64,000 bases of DNA from positions 1,141,862 through 1,205,861 of the forward strand of contig JACTVC010000015.1 of NCBI GenBank assembly GCA_018417955.1. Direction: 5' to 3'. Every line of letters begins with the position of its first letter. Position 1 is the stretch's first letter. This DNA comes from Laccaria trichodermophora (Eukaryota > Basidiomycota > Agaricomycetes > Agaricales > Hydnangiaceae). The notes below the pieces were generated by a model. It searched no databases and was not told the DNA's origin. It saw only the letters and a list, made by a program, of their open reading frames with translations. This document shows positions 44,919 to 59,857 of the stretch, piece after piece. A program made the translations under genes and the position numbers.

Positions 44919-45814
44919 ATGGTCGTGGATTGGTCTTGGATTCCAGTGATCAACCTGTTCATCTACCATTAAGTAATCAAATATTAATCTGAATGCGCCT
45001 GTAGTTCGCGTCAAATTTTCGAGAGGTTTTTGAAAACCCCTCCGTTCTCCTACCCAATAATATTTTTGCCTCGAGTGATCAAGTCTTTATCCTGTCGTTC
45101 GCCGTCAGTGATTTTTGGCCCGCGAGACGGTCGGTACACTCAAGTGCTTTGATTGAAGCCATACCACGGGCCGAATATTAAGTAAGGATATATGGATCAA
45201 GATGATGAGGCCTAGGACGTGCGTGTAAATGTCTGAATGGAGCGTCAAAGCAATCAAAGAGATGCTTTAAATTCAGTATATGTTAAAGTCTGAATATTGC
45301 GCATGTGAGGACGACTTTAGCGGGACGTACAGATAAGTATTATACCTCATGCGTTTCCTAGCTTGCCCAGCTCTTCTTTCTTGACTCGGACCTATTGGCG
45401 TCGAAGTGTCCACATTCGTTAACTTTTGAATTGCGTCCATAAATTGAACAAAAAAACAAAAGAGTTGCGGTCCATTTGTGCATTTACTTGTTGTACATGA
45501 TAAACATACCCGATTTGCGGGCCTTTTGCACTTTATGCGACCTGGCGGGTCCTGAAAATTGATCGCTGGTTCAAACTATTGGCAATGACTGCCAAAAGGG
45601 AGGTGACACACCACGGCTCCACAATCTTCCTGAAATCGTTCTCGTCGCTCGCATTATACACATAGTTTCCACTTTACATATGGCTCCCACAGATACGCTG
45701 ACAGGTTGATAAGTATACAATTTGCAGATCCCGATCCTCTGGACTACGGTGTGGTCCTGCAAGAGTCCTATCTTTCAATCATTTACCTATAGAAGCAAAT
45801 GAAACACGAACCTT
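44919..45814. other. intergenic, no gene seen
   Basis: Convergent 3' regions of the F-box gene and the cassette gene. No supported frame. Confidence 0.5.
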
Positions 45815-48800
45815 TCACTTGGCACGTTTATGCTTCCCCTTAGTTTTCTTAACGGGTGGAGGAGATGGAGGAGGCGAAGACTCTTCGTCTAATGAGACTG
45901 TAACTTCAGCGCCAATGCGGGCTTTCTTATACGGGGGTTCTACGGACGTTGTCGTTAAGCCCCAGTCAACGTGTATGGGAAACGTTGCTGGGAATACCTT
46001 TGAGCAGTTTCTTTTTACGTCGACGACTTTGTTGAACTACCGTTTGCCCTTTTAGAAAATAGATTCAGGCTTTGTTGTGCACATCTAGGCAGAGTTGGAA
46101 CTTACGAGCATACGATGGGAGTTCCCCGTCATCGTTGCTATCGTCAAGTTCAAAAGACCTTTGCTTCCGTTTCAAAGCATAAGTCTCTGTAGCGGAGTTA
46201 GCGAGCGACATGTGTACCAAGTACTCAAACCTTTATCTGGTCTTCGACCACCTACTTCCTCGGACTCTAGTGTATTCCTTTGGCGTATCGATGACGCGAC
46301 TAAAGGGAGGTCAAAATGAATCAAATCGCTTCATGAACAACATGATACCCACCTTGTAACCGCTTTTTCTGTTGAGATGCTAGAACGCGAGAGCTAGGTG
46401 AGCTTTCTTGGGCGAGAATCGGTCCGTGGGCTTCGACACCATCGTCAAAGAGCCGCAAGGGCTTAAGATCGCGCAGTCTATGTTTGGCTGGAGCTGTGAA
46501 TGAAGTATAAGTAAAACAAAGGAAAACGATATCCAATAGCACAGATCCCACCCTCTCTTTTTCGCCGATTCATGGATCTTGGACGATTTGGCAGAGTGTG
46601 TCTGGACTTCAGAGAAGACGAATGGTTTTTCACGATCACTCTTGGTGCACGGCGACTCTATACGTCACTGTAAGGATATAGTATCGAAAATGTATCAGTT
46701 GAAAGAGTCGTACCTGCTTCGTCTTCATCATCACTTACTACCCCTCGATATGGGGTTATCGGAACACGAGGGCCTGACGTAGATTGGTTTGAATGGCGAT
46801 GCATGGCAAAAGAAGTGACATACCAGGACTTTGTACATTGTCCCAGAAGTCGCCTTCGTCACTCTCATTCGAGCCTGGGGATGCTTAGCTTCCAAATGGA
46901 TAAAATGAGAATGATGCTTACCTTCGCTCGCAGCCTCTGCTTCTTCGGCTACATCTGAGTTCGAGAACGGTGTCACTCGTGGTCATTAAGATAACGGGGA
47001 GCCGAAATCGGAGGGGGAAGTACCTTGTCGCTTGCGGGGTCTCGCCGTCGGGGGTGGTTCATCTTCAGAATCAACAACCACCTTTGTGCGAGGTTGTCGG
47101 TAAGCGGAGGCTTCTTAAAAGGTTGAAGTCAACGACGAACAAAGATGGAGATGTCACATACCTGGAATCCGCACGTCGCCATCGAAAACATCTCTTTTCT
47201 TTGAATGTCTTTGTATTTTACGAGATTGTTTTGTCTGTCTGCCTTTCGGAGTTGGTGTAGCATAGCCTGAATCGTCTAGCTTGATTCTCAATTGCCAGTC
47301 TGAGATAGGATGGAGCAGCACCCACCTTCGCTTGCAGATTTGTTAGAATCCAATTCCGGAGTAGCTGGTGCGAAAGTTGAACCACTCCATTAAAACACAG
47401 ATTATAACAAGAATATTTCGAATACGCACTACGGACAGTCGAGGGGGCCTCTGAGTCTGTGTCTTGATGGTCACCTTCACTCACATCTTCTGCCTCCACG
47501 CCGTCAAATTCCGAGGATGGCGTCACTTTTCAATGTTGCGTAAAAAGGGCGAAGGTGAGATGACGGGGAAGAGCAATCGAAGAACAAGAAAGTACCTCGC
47601 CGCTTTCGAGATCTCGCCGTCGGAGGGGGTTCGTCTTCGGATTCAACAGTCATTTTTGCGCGACGTGGTTTGGCATGGGAGGATTCTTTATGATCTTGAA
47701 GTTAGCGACGAGTAAGGGATGAGAGGTGACATACCTGGAACCTGCACGTCACTACTGGAAGTAGCTGTATTGTTCGATTTCCGTTGCACTTTACGAGATT
47801 GATTCGTCCATTGAGCCTTTGGAGATGGTGTGGAATAGCCTGAAACTCTCAGCTACCTGTGTGAGACAGGCTAAAGGGGCGCCCACCTTTGCCTGTAGAC
47901 TGGTTCCAGTCCGGTGCTGGTGTAACTTGTCGACCTGGTGTGAGAACGATGCCTAATCAGAGACACCAGATGCAGGATGTAAAGAAAATCGTTTGAATAC
48001 ACACTACTGATAGTTGAAGCCGCCTCTGAGTCTGTCTCTGCACCCAAAGATTCAGATGGTGAGTTCTCTCGTGGATCCGTCTCGGTACTGGAAGGTTGGA
48101 ACGACGCATCACCATCGTATGAGCTGTCGTCGACGAGGAAGTCGTCGAAAGAAGCTCTGTCGAAGAAAGGAGTCAAATTTGTACAACCCTCCATATTTCG
48201 ATGGAAGGATATACTTTAATTTCTTGTAAGTCTTTTTTGACAGTTTTTTTGGGGAGCCAGCTGCAAACCAGAAATCAACTGAAAAGATTGAGCGAGGGGG
48301 AAACAGAACACACCGTGGGCAGACTTTCCCCGTTGTGATTTTATCTCTGTAGCCGAAGATTCATATGACGCGTCACCATCACTTGCGCTGTCGCTGACAA
48401 TGAAGTCGTCCAGTGAATCTCTGTCAAAAGTGAGCAAAAAAATTCCGGCACTCTACGTATAAGAGAGATGCACGTTATGTTCTTGGGCGTCTTTTTAGAC
48501 GGAGTTTTAGGGGAGCTCATTCCCTTAGATGTCACTGTCAAGCTCCTTGCTTTCTTCGCTGAAGTCCAGAGGTCAGTTGAGAAGACACTGGATGGGCAAA
48601 AATGCACTGTACGTTTCTGTCCCTTTGGCGGTGTAACCTTCATTCCCTCTCTACAACCATCGTCCAAATCCGAGTCACTCTCAGCATCACTTTCATACTC
48701 AACGTGACCGTCCGGCACGACGATGTCACTGAGGTCCGACTCATCCTGCTCCTCCTCATAATGAAGGTCTATATCATCAGCATATCTTGAAGCACTGAGT

Positions 48801-49372
48801 AGCTCGCCAATATCCCGGGTTTGATTGTAATGTCGTGGGTTTTGCAAGTGATAGTCGAGAGCAAGGAAATAAATAGGATGCTAAGGAGGACAGCAGAGAC
48901 AGTGTGGGTAGTCTTGCAGCAGCAATGCAGACAACTTACCTTGTCTATCAGGTCTTGTTTTGTGCAACTCCACATCATCCACTTCTTATCCCTGCATTCG
49001 CCAATGGTTTGTCCTCCATGTTTCTGTCCAAACGGCACAACGAAATCGAGGTAGTTCTCCTTTGCATATTCTCTTAGCCCGTCCACGTAAACTTCAATGG
49101 CACTTAGGGTGGGATGCTGTATCTAGATGTCAGTGTCTAATGTGCTCGACTAGCAAGAAACGTACGCTATGACCCGATGCCGTTCGAGTCGTATACCACC
49201 AAGCAATGTAGTCGAGGCATATTTCATGGAGTTTTCTTCCCTTATGTTTGCCAAAATCAAAAACCATTCCACCTGCATGGTCCCCATAATACCAATCGAG
49301 GGAACCATCACCGGGGTCTATTGGGTCGCGTAGCGGCGAATATTCTTGTCGGTTGCGATTCTTGCGAAACAT
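45815..49372 (-). CDS. multi-exon protein with FGKHKG motifs and duplicated exon cassettes
   Basis: Start at 49372 (MFRKNRNRQEY). First exons: 49372-49166, 49122-48940, 48880-48474, 48420-48314, 48260-48215 and 48156-48005. About a dozen more short exons follow; the last ends at the stop 45815-45817 (KTKGKHKRAK-stop). Exon 1 holds FDFGKHKGRKL with a following DYIAWW, the DUF3820-like FGKHKGK signature. Exon 2 holds a second, diverged version (VPFGQKHGGQTI with KKWMMW). The rest is acidic, Ser-rich and basic-patch sequence built from repeats: DSLDDFIVSDSASDGDAS against ASFDDFLVDDSSYDGDAS; GYSTPSPK against GYATPTPK; PRRAKMTVESEDEPPPTA against PRTKVVVDSEDEPPPTA. The composition suggests a nuclear protein. 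Exact internal exon limits beyond the sixth are approximate. Function unknown. Confidence 0.68.
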
Positions 49373-49886
49373 TGACGTCTCAGTCACGGTACCGCATCAA
49401 GCAATGCAAAAGGGGATGTCGTTACAATTCAAAACGACGACAAATACAACACTCTTTCTTGGCTACTACAACTTCATCGTTTCAAGACCTGAAAAAATTC
49501 AACCTTGGGTTTGAGAATTGAAGGTGATCTCGACGCAATAATGGATTTGGTTGATCTCACGCAGTAATACATTCCGCTTTATTCGCTACCAAGTACTCGC
49601 GTACATTCTACTGGCATGATTCAGGGAAGCAGCAGTCTGCCAGACGTGCACGTCAACACCTCCCAGAACTTATGATTGTCCATTCGACTTCTTGATGGTC
49701 CTGCGAATTCCCGAAGAATGACTTCGCCGCATTTGCCTGGCTTTCTAATGGTGATGCGAGGCTGCCGTCCACGCGTTCATTCATATGCTCCGGCACGATT
49801 CATAACACTGCGTACATCGTGGGGAGATATCTATGGCGTATTTAATCCGTATGGTCAATGGTGTTACACTCAAAAAACTCGGAGCA
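49373..49886. promoter_or_regulatory. divergent promoter region
   Basis: 514 bp between the start codons of the FGKHKG gene and the FAD monooxygenase gene. No clear TATA box on either side and no coding sequence. Confidence 0.4.
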
Positions 49887-52000
<2,114 letters not shown>

Positions 52001-53695
52001 ACACTACTCATGTTGCTTGGTAAATGCTTTCTGACGGGAAACCGCTGCTCCCAACCAAATCTAGTCTCACGGCTAGTTGGGCTCATCTCGTGTTGACGGA
52101 TCCCAGCCTCACTGGCAACGGCTTGATGGTTCTTTCACGATTCTGCCCTTTTCCTCCACAGTCCATCAAATAGAGCAAATAACATGGATTCCAGTTCTGA
52201 GCGACGACGACCACAATGTTATATCAAGCCAGAAGTCGCTTAGTGCCGCATTTATTATTTTGTAGTTCTCTGACCCACCACAGATTCCGAATTCGACAGA
52301 CGCCTAAACCTGCACCTGAAAAAATCTAATGAGATGAGAGAATCAAAAGATGTCAGATTACTAGGACGCATCCCACCTGAATCACCGCAACTTGTAGTGC
52401 GAAACAAATAAGCAATAGGACTTCCCCATTCACGATTCGGATATGAAGAAGTTACTGCTTCGGATAACTTGTCGGGGATGGGCACAACTCCGAAGGAGGG
52501 AGACTCTCAGAGAGTCAAATGGGACCCCAATGTATGTCCTTTTTCCAAGTCAAGTTGAACCACAGGGTTGACATCGTGGACGCATTCGATGACGTTATGT
52601 GAGCTCTGTTCATCCTAGGCCTCTTGGTCATTTTGAACCAGATCAGTTCACATATGAGCATTGGCGTCGGAGAAGGAGTGACTGATGTGATCTCCGTTTG
52701 TGTAGGCTCTTTCCAAATGGTCCATATTGCCTGGCCGAAAAAGTTGACAGGGACAAAAGAGATCGACAAATGAATATGTTTTTTGCTACTGAACGCGTGA
52801 ATTGCGAACCACTTGCAAAGATCTTCGGACTTCGCAAACGGAGCTAGACCAGGTTTTCGAACTGCCCAGTTTAGGACTAGCTGACAGGCGTATCTTCCCC
52901 ATAAAACGATGAAATGTCACCTACATAAGTGTCCGGAAACATCATTTGCTTGTGGAAAAGGCAAGGCTCTAAACATAATTCCAAGCAGTTATGAAGAACC
53001 TTTTGTTATTCCAGCATTCCGAAACGATTCCTTCAATACCAGTGGGAAAGTGGAGATTCGGGAAGCAAGTGGGGTGTGGGAATTTTATCTCATTTCCTGT
53101 CCACCATGAGCACGACTGGCCTCGAGCTCAATATATACACGTTCTCGCTTCAACCCTGCTCCCAGAATGTCCTCGGCTTTACTAGGCGACTAGGCGCATC
53201 CCGAGACCCATGACAGCCGTATCTCGCTTGTCTACAGGCTCCGAATTTGCAACTTCCTCGGGACTCTCCTTCTCCCCATCCACGGAAAAGGAGCTAGTAT
53301 TTCAAGCCGCCGGTTTTAAACTGTACATATATGTTAATTTCTAGACGATGAAACTCATCGTGGCTGATCACCCCAAAAAACGTGAAAGGAACAGACGGAG
53401 GGCTCCATGCCAAAAACGGCCCAATCCACGACATTCTCCGAACCAGATGAGAAGGCAAATTTTCTATGATAGAATGCAAGGCTCATATATGCCGGCGGCA
53501 TGGGAGACAGGAACTTTCCTGAGCGGGTCAGCTCATCAAGAAGGACTGCCTTGTATCCGTTCCGTCAGCTTCACACATGTGCATGGTCCAAAAAGTCGGG
53601 CCATGCGAGCGTGTCCAGCACCCTGAGCAAAACTGCGACTGTCTCTCTTTCTAAAACCATCACTGGGCAACTAGCCTTTTTCAATTTTTTTTACA
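52001..53695. other. 1.7-kb region without a supported gene
   Basis: Only short frames on either strand, none with family resemblance. A minus-strand stretch at 52515-52837 has a hydrophobic, coding-like composition but no exon structure I could build. Confidence 0.45.
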
Positions 53696-54617
53696 ATGGG
53701 CGAGACGCTGTCGGAAATTCCTGAATATCTCATCGAATGGATAAAGAAACAACACGTATTCTGGGTTGCCTCCGCGCCTTTATCTGCTGATGGCCATGTC
53801 AACGTATCTCCGAAGGGTATTGAAGGCACTTTTCACATCGTGAATTCTCGACGTGTCTGGTACGAAGATCTGTCAGGGTCGGGTGCGTTATATCTGTGTG
53901 TTTCTCGGAAAACTCAAGTCTTTGATGGACGCCCAGGAGCCGAAACTATAGCTCACATTCGTGAAAATGGGCGAGTAACCGTCTTGTTCAACGCTTTTGA
54001 TGGTCCCCCGAGGATCCTCAGGTTATACGGGAAAGGTCAGTTGTCTCCACACCTACGGAGTGGGCATCATACCTACTCCCCCGGCACAGGCACCATCCAC
54101 GAAATTGGCAGTCAGGAATACGAATTCCTCCTTCCCTCATCCATCCGCCAACCCGGTTCACGAGCCGTCATAATCATCGACGTCTTCAAAGTTGGCACTG
54201 TGCGCATCCTTAATTCCCCGCCTTGTTTTTTGTGCTCTTCATTGCAGGTAACAGACATGCGGATGGGCAGTCCCATTCTACGCCTTTCAATCTCATCGCT
54301 CCCAACTCATCGACTGGGCAGCCAAGAAAGAGCGCGCGGATCGTGTCTGTGGTGATTCGAGCGAGAAGGGTATGATGGCGTGGTGGAGGACGAAGAACGC
54401 GGAGAGCTTGGATGGGCTGCCTGCGCTTGCTCTGGCGCGAACATCGTCTCCTCCGCCCAAGGTCCTCCTGCGGAGTCCGACGCAGACGCAGACGCAAACA
54501 GGCTTGTTGTCTGGATACGCCTTGGCTTTCATGCTTGGTGTGGTGGTGGCTAGTTTGGTCCCGGTGCATGCGGCGAAAAATTCGCTACTGTGGAGTGTAT
54601 CCAGCTTTCTTCGCTAA
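53696..54617 (+). CDS. PNPOx-like split-barrel flavoprotein with C-terminal membrane anchor
   Basis: Pyridoxamine-phosphate-oxidase-like FMN-binding split barrel. Exons 53696-53882, 53919-54035, 54090-54199 and 54255-54617 join to 258 residues. Typical stretches: HVFWVASAPLSADGHVNVSP, VWYEDLSGSG, IRENGRVTVLFNAFDGPPR, LRLYGKG, RQPGSRAVIIIDVFKVG and CGWAVPFY. After NAESLDGLPAL comes a linker with QTQTQT and one helix (LLSGYALAFMLGVVVASLV) near the C-terminus, suggesting tail-anchoring. Same exon-intron pattern as the gene at 57945-58932, hence a paralog pair. Reaction unknown; the fungal members are annotated only as PNPOx-like, and pyridoxal synthesis is not implied. Confidence 0.9.
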
Positions 54618-54796
54618 TTCCATGCTCTGTATATATATACTACTCCACTCATCCTCGGTATACTAAGTAGTATGCAGCTATGCAGCTCTCTCACTCCCTT
54701 AAATAGTATTTGCTGTCCTATCATTACCAAAATTATTTTTTGAAGTTCGTTCAACTCCACGGAGTATGTTTTTTTTTCCCTCGAGCTCATCGTGAA

Positions 54797-55018
54797 ATGA
54801 TGTCCTCATTGGAAGAAGACGGAAAGCACGAGGACGACACCTGGATGTCCGAGATCTCCGCGGAGGCAAAGCTTTCGACGTTCAAATCCTACAACACCAA
54901 ACACCTTCTCTCCTCGGGTCCCGACGTCAACGATGGAAACCGGCGCCTCTCCAATTTCCTTCAAAATCGAATAACAAAAGGCGGTCCAGTTTCGAGATTC
55001 AAGAACAAGGAAAAATGA
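54797..55018 (+). CDS. possible small hydrophilic protein
   Basis: 74-codon frame starting MMSSLEEDGKHEDDTWMSEI, charged and without motifs. It lies alone between the split-barrel gene and the zinc-finger gene. The AC-rich codon choice looks coding, but a chance frame cannot be excluded. Confidence 0.3.
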   Translation: MMSSLEEDGKHEDDTWMSEISAEAKLSTFKSYNTKHLLSSGPDVNDGNRRLSNFLQNRITKGGPVSRFKNKEK

Positions 55019-55587
55019 GAATATCAATTGATCATGAAACAATGTACAAGTAATACAATTCATTTTTCATTCATTTGGTCCACAAGAAAGTCCGAGGTTT
55101 CGCCACTTGCCACTTGAACAGACAGAGCGTGAAATTAAGAGGAAAAGGCAGGAAGAAAAAAAGAAAAAGAAAGAGGGTGGGGTACAATGATGATGATGAA
55201 TTTGAACAGCGCTCGGTCGGATGATGTGTGGATGCGATGATGTTGGGTAACGACGTAGAATGAACAATTTAGAAAGGGATGAAGGGGATGATGATGAGTG
55301 AGAACCACTAGGAAAGAAAAGAGGGGGAAAAAAGAACGTTTATAATAACCCACAACATGGGGCTGAGTTGATACATTCAAAAAATACAGAGATTCATGAA
55401 AAAAAAAACATGAAACGACAAGAAGAAAAAGAAGGAAGAGGAATAGAGTGTGGAGGAGAAGAAGAGAGGAGAAGAGGGTGAGATCCAGGAGAGAGAGGAG
55501 CGAGGGAGTGATATCTTGGTGTCGATATGGTGTTCTTCCGTGTGTATGTGTGTGTCAATCATTGTATAATTTCCTTCCTTCCTTCCT

Positions 55588-57448
55588 TCAATCCATATCC
55601 ATCTCCATCTCCATCTCCATCCCATCCCACTCCTCCCTCCTCTCCTTCCCACCACCACCAACAACCATATGTTCCTCCTCATCCTCCTCCCGAACACTAA
55701 ACCCAACACTCAACTCGTCTTCTTCCCTCTTCCACATCCTTGTCGTGTTCCTGCCAGTAAACGCATACCTCCCCCCAGCAGCACCATAATCATCCAACAC
55801 ATCCACATCCACGTCCACGCTCTCCTCACTCGCAGAATTGGAGCGTGAGCGGGATTGGGAGGATAGCGATACGCTGCGCAGCGACGAGCGGGGGAGCGAC
55901 CATCCCCCTCCCCCTGCTCCAGCAGCTGGGGGCGCAGCCTGGTTCTGATTCCTCGCACGACCAAGGCTACTCCGCTCTTCAGAAGGTGAATGAGAATGCG
56001 TATACGACGACCCATTCGTACCGCCATACGACGACGGGGCGTAGTGCGAGCCGTTGGTATGTCGCGAGGACCAGGATTCGCCATGAGAGCCTCTGTACCC
56101 CGCATACGTATTCGTGTTCGAAGCTGGGACGGGCATGGGTACCGGTGCGGTTCCGGTTCCCCTTACGGCCACTGGTGCGGTACCACCCCCTCGTACAGCG
56201 ATTCCTTGGGAAGCAGCTGGCGTAGGCACGCTGACCAACCCCGGCCTAACGTGCGTAACGTTCGAAGGAATAGAATAATCATGCAACCTCGGACCCGTCG
56301 AATTCGAACGTGAGAATGTCGAAGGGGCTGGTACGGAGCTTGACACTGGGAACGCGGAAGAGTTCGAGGCGGGGAGGAGGGGAGTTTCTTCTGCCTCGAC
56401 GGGATCTGCGCGGGGGAGCGAGCCACCTGAGAGGAAGGACGGCCAGAGGGATCGGTCTTCTGGGAGAGAGGTGCCGCCTGATGCGGAGGGGGCGATGTGT
56501 GAGAGGATGGCTGCTGCCTGGTTTGAAGATTAGTTGTTGTGCAGGGAAATTTGGGAAATGAGCGGTACCTCGAGAAGTTGTACTTGCTGGTGTTTGCTGA
56601 GTACAAACTTGGAGGCTTCGCGCCAGTGTGGGGTATGTTCCCACCGATGCTTGATGAGGCACGAAGGGTGGCGGTATATCTACAACCAAATAATAGTTGA
56701 GCGTCATTCTGTGTGTCAAACAAGTTTTGTTTACCTTTGAACAACTTTCACATTTGTGGTCTACACCTCGCTTCTTTGCACCCTTTCCATGGGTTATGGG
56801 AATGGGTGTCGCGGAGGCTTTGTTACTGCTCGCGATAGAAATAGACTGTGGAATATTGCTCCCGTCAGTGAGAGGTAGTGAGGCCTCTGAGGTAGTAGGA
56901 GGAGCCAGTGCAAGGGACCGAGAAACACCCGACAAGGAGGTGGATATCTGTTGTGGGTGAATTGAAGGTGGCGAAGAGGAGAGGGAGAGGGAAGCGAGTG
57001 AGAGCGCCGCCGCTGTCGTTTGGCTGTGGGGGTTCCAAAAAGTCAATGATGAGTGATCGTCGGACCGATCATGGGGAGGGAAGAAAGTTACGACACATAC
57101 AAGGGTCGATTAGCAGCTTCTCGTGCATCGCTGAGTCTCCGCCTGGTCTTGCCTGTGGATGCGAGGCGGCGGTGGGACTTTGTGCCGTTACTGAGAGAGG
57201 AGGCTAGTGGGCCTGAGGGGGGCGTTTGCGGGGCGAGGGTGGTGTCAGAGAAAGTGGCTGGGCCATTGGCATTGGCGCCAGACCCCGAAATGGGAATGGG
57301 CGCAGCACCCTCTGCAGCGAAGGAGAGGGAGAGCAACGAGTTTATTGCGTCAGATTGCTGTGGGCGAGGGTGAGTGAGTAAGCTAGGCGAGAGAGAGGTG
57401 AGTGAGAGATAGGCTTACGGTGAGAGGAGGAGTATTGGTGGCGTCCAT
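55588..57448 (-). CDS. C2H2 zinc-finger protein, putative transcription factor
   Basis: Exons 57448-57419, 57357-57101, 57023-56735, 56679-56569 and 56517-55588 join to 538 residues. A single finger-like module spans the exon 3-4 junction: KCESCSK then IYRHPSCLIKHRWEHTPHW (C-x2-C ... H-x3-H), followed by a helical stretch LSKHQQVQLLEAAAILSHI. Everything else is low-complexity: Ser/Ala/Pro-rich N-terminus, Gly/Ser/Tyr/His-rich middle and an acidic end (DVDVDVLDDYG, REEDEEEH, then alternating EM and DM residues encoded by an ATCTCC hexanucleotide repeat). Nuclear role inferred. It sits between two split-barrel flavoprotein genes. Target genes unknown. Confidence 0.82.
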
Positions 57449-57944
57449 GAGTGATGAGAAGAGTACAGCGTCAATGAGTACAACGTCGAGGAGTACAATG
57501 TAGAGAGAGAGATACAACTAGAGGATATACAAGGGCTTGTACGAGGAGTGCACAAGGAGCATAACAGAAGAGAGAGAAAAAATAATAAACTCGACTGTTT
57601 GCTCAGCCACAACGTGTGCCCATTGCTCACTTTTTTCGCCCTGATTGCCTCTTTTGGGACATACTGCTCATTCTCGCCATTTATCACCTCAACACAACAT
57701 TCTGTCCTAGACATTCATCGACGCCTCCGAGTCCTTCTACCACCAGAATTTCTCTATCTCGCTTGCCATTATTCAACTTACGTTTGGGTCTGGACAATGG
57801 ACAACCTTTCACTGCTTTATCATGCTGTCACTCGTCGATTATTGATAGGACTGCGCCGGATCCAATAAACTTTGTCAATGACGTTTGACACCAAGCGCTT
57901 CCAGGCGCTTCTCCCCTAGTGGTTAATTATAATAATACAGTCCC
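57449..57944. other. intergenic, promoter of the zinc-finger gene
   Basis: About 500 bp. Contains a short-period pyrimidine/purine repeat close to the start (about 57450-57540). No gene. Confidence 0.45.
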
Positions 57945-58932
57945 TCAAGCCCTCACAAATCTCGTCCAGGCAGCCGAAACACCCACACCAAGGGAAAACG
58001 CAATCAACACCTTTACATCACACACCTCTCCCAATGATTTTAATGTCAATCCCCAACCCTTGGTAGTCCCACTAATACAAACACTCTCCTCATCACTCCG
58101 AATGACCAGCCCCTCCCGCTTCTCGAAAGGCCTCGTCGAATCAGGCGCGACCAATACACCGGGTAACCCATCCAAACTCTGCGTATTCTTTAGCTTCCAA
58201 TAATATTTCAACCCCTTCTCCGGACGCGGGGGTTCAACTTCTGCGGGATCAGAATGGGCTGAAGCGGATATATCTTCGTCTTCTTTACGAGCGAGTGATT
58301 CTTTCAGCTTTAGCCGGTGCGCGTTGAATGTGTACAGCGGGACTGCGTAGCCGCATGACTGTCATGCGTCGTGTTAGTAGTGAGGGAGGAGGGAGAGGAG
58401 AGGAAAGGGACGTACAGAGCTGACTTTATACACGTCCAACATAATTACAGACCGCGAGCCTGGTTGTCTTTTATCGACGGGTATAATGGATTCGTATTCA
58501 GGTGTGCCGAATTCGTGTATGGTCCCTTCAAGTTTGCATCAACGTTCAAAATCGAATTTCACTACGCGTGCGTACGTACCTCGTCCAAAAAGCCTCGTAA
58601 TTCTAGGCGGTCCCTCAAAAGCACAAAACATAATCGTTATACGTCCATTTTCACGTACGTGCGCGATCGTTTCTACACCTACACCACACCCATTTTTCCT
58701 TTAACTCCTCATTCAACTCCTGGGCTTGTAAGTAGAAGTACGCACCACTCCCACTAAGATCCTCATACCACACCGTCTTCCTATCAACGATATTGAACGT
58801 CCCTTCGTACCCTTTTGGCGAGACGTTGATGTGGCCGGTTGGGGAGAGGGGGGCGGTGGCGACCCAGAACATCTTTTGGGATTGGATCCAGGGGATGAGG
58901 AAGCCTGGGATTTCGGAGTAGAATTGGACCAT
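57945..58932 (-). CDS. PNPOx-like split-barrel flavoprotein, paralog
   Basis: Exons 58932-58746, 58678-58580, 58525-58416 and 58358-57945 join to 269 residues, with the same exon phases as the gene at 53696. Stretches: MFWVATAPLSPTGHINVSP, VWYEDLSGSG, VRENGRITIMFCAFEGPPR, RQPGSRSVIMLDVYKVSS, CGYAVPLYTFNAHR and LKNTQSLDGLPGVLVAPDS. The C-terminus has one helix (VLIAFSLGVGVSAAW) and a short basic tail. FMN binding and tail-anchoring inferred. A third, damaged copy lies at 63435-64000, more similar to this gene than to the first. Confidence 0.9.
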
Positions 58933-59125
58933 TGTTGGATGGGGAGAGAGAGGGGAGGAGGGTGAGTCAGGACTTGTCGGGAATCATGAGGGTTGCAATG
59001 AGTCCGAGATGGATGGATGTTGGCGATGCGTTGTTTATCTTATCTTATCATATGACTTTTCTATTTATTTTCTGATCTGACTCTTACCATCAAACGTCGT
59101 CCTAGCCTCTAGGTCGTCCTACGCT

Positions 59126-59680
59126 CCAGCGACCAGTTCAAAAATGAGTTGAAAGCCTTATTGTCGACACCGTCACTGCTACAGCTTTTTTCGGACTACG
59201 ATTCCATGCAAAATTCTTCAGCTGACCGACTCCGGATCCGAGCCTACTAGAGTCTGCTTGGCCAAAGACAAGTTGTCCATCTGGGACGTATTCAGGTGGG
59301 GTTACTATCTTATTTTAGGCCCTGGTCGAATTCCTTACTTCTGTACATGTTTCAGCGAACGTCACCCTACCCGCCAGCGACCAGTTAAGCCTTCAACATT
59401 GAAATTGGCGACACTACACCTTTTGTCGGACTACGATTCCATCCACCATTCATCAGCACGAATAGCCGACCGATTCCGGGGCTAGCGTCTGCTCAATCAA
59501 AAACAGGTTGTCCGTCTGGGACATAAGCGGGTGACAAGACGTGGTATCCCGTTAATCCCTCTCCGGGTCGGGTCGACCAACTCCTAGCCTAGAGTTCGGG
59601 TTGTCCGTCTGGGACGTATCCAGGTGACAAGACGTTGTTCGGAAGGTATTCCGTTAATCCCTCTCCGGGTTGGGTTGTTG
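59126..59680. repeat. diverged direct repeats of about 160-240 bp
   Basis: Two copies (from about 59126 and 59378) share GCGACCAGTT, TCGGACTACGATTCCAT, a CCGACTCCGG or CCGATTCCGG region and GTTGTCC-TCTGGGAC. The second half recurs: GGTTGTCCGTCTGGGAC then GTGACAAGACG and CGTTAATCCCTCTCCGGG at about 59505 and again at about 59598. Non-coding. They lie directly upstream of the chimeric eIF4G-F-box gene. Confidence 0.6.
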
Positions 59681-59743
59681 TCTTATGGTGTTTTGTAGTT
59701 CAGAATCTCTGCGCGTTCTTTGCGTTTGCTCCCAATGGTCTAT

Positions 59744-59857
59744 CCCCGACTCTCTGGTTGTTCCCCGACTCTCTGGTTGTTCCCCGACTCTCCGGTTGTT
59801 ACCCGGCTCTCTGGTTGTCCCCTGGCTCTCTGATTGTCCCCTCGACTCTCTGCTAGG
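59744..59857. repeat. 19-bp minisatellite, six units
   Basis: Units begin at 59744, 59763, 59782, 59801, 59820 and 59839. Consensus CCCCGACTCTCTGGTTGTT; units 1 and 2 are identical and divergence grows towards unit 6. No coding role. Confidence 0.85.
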
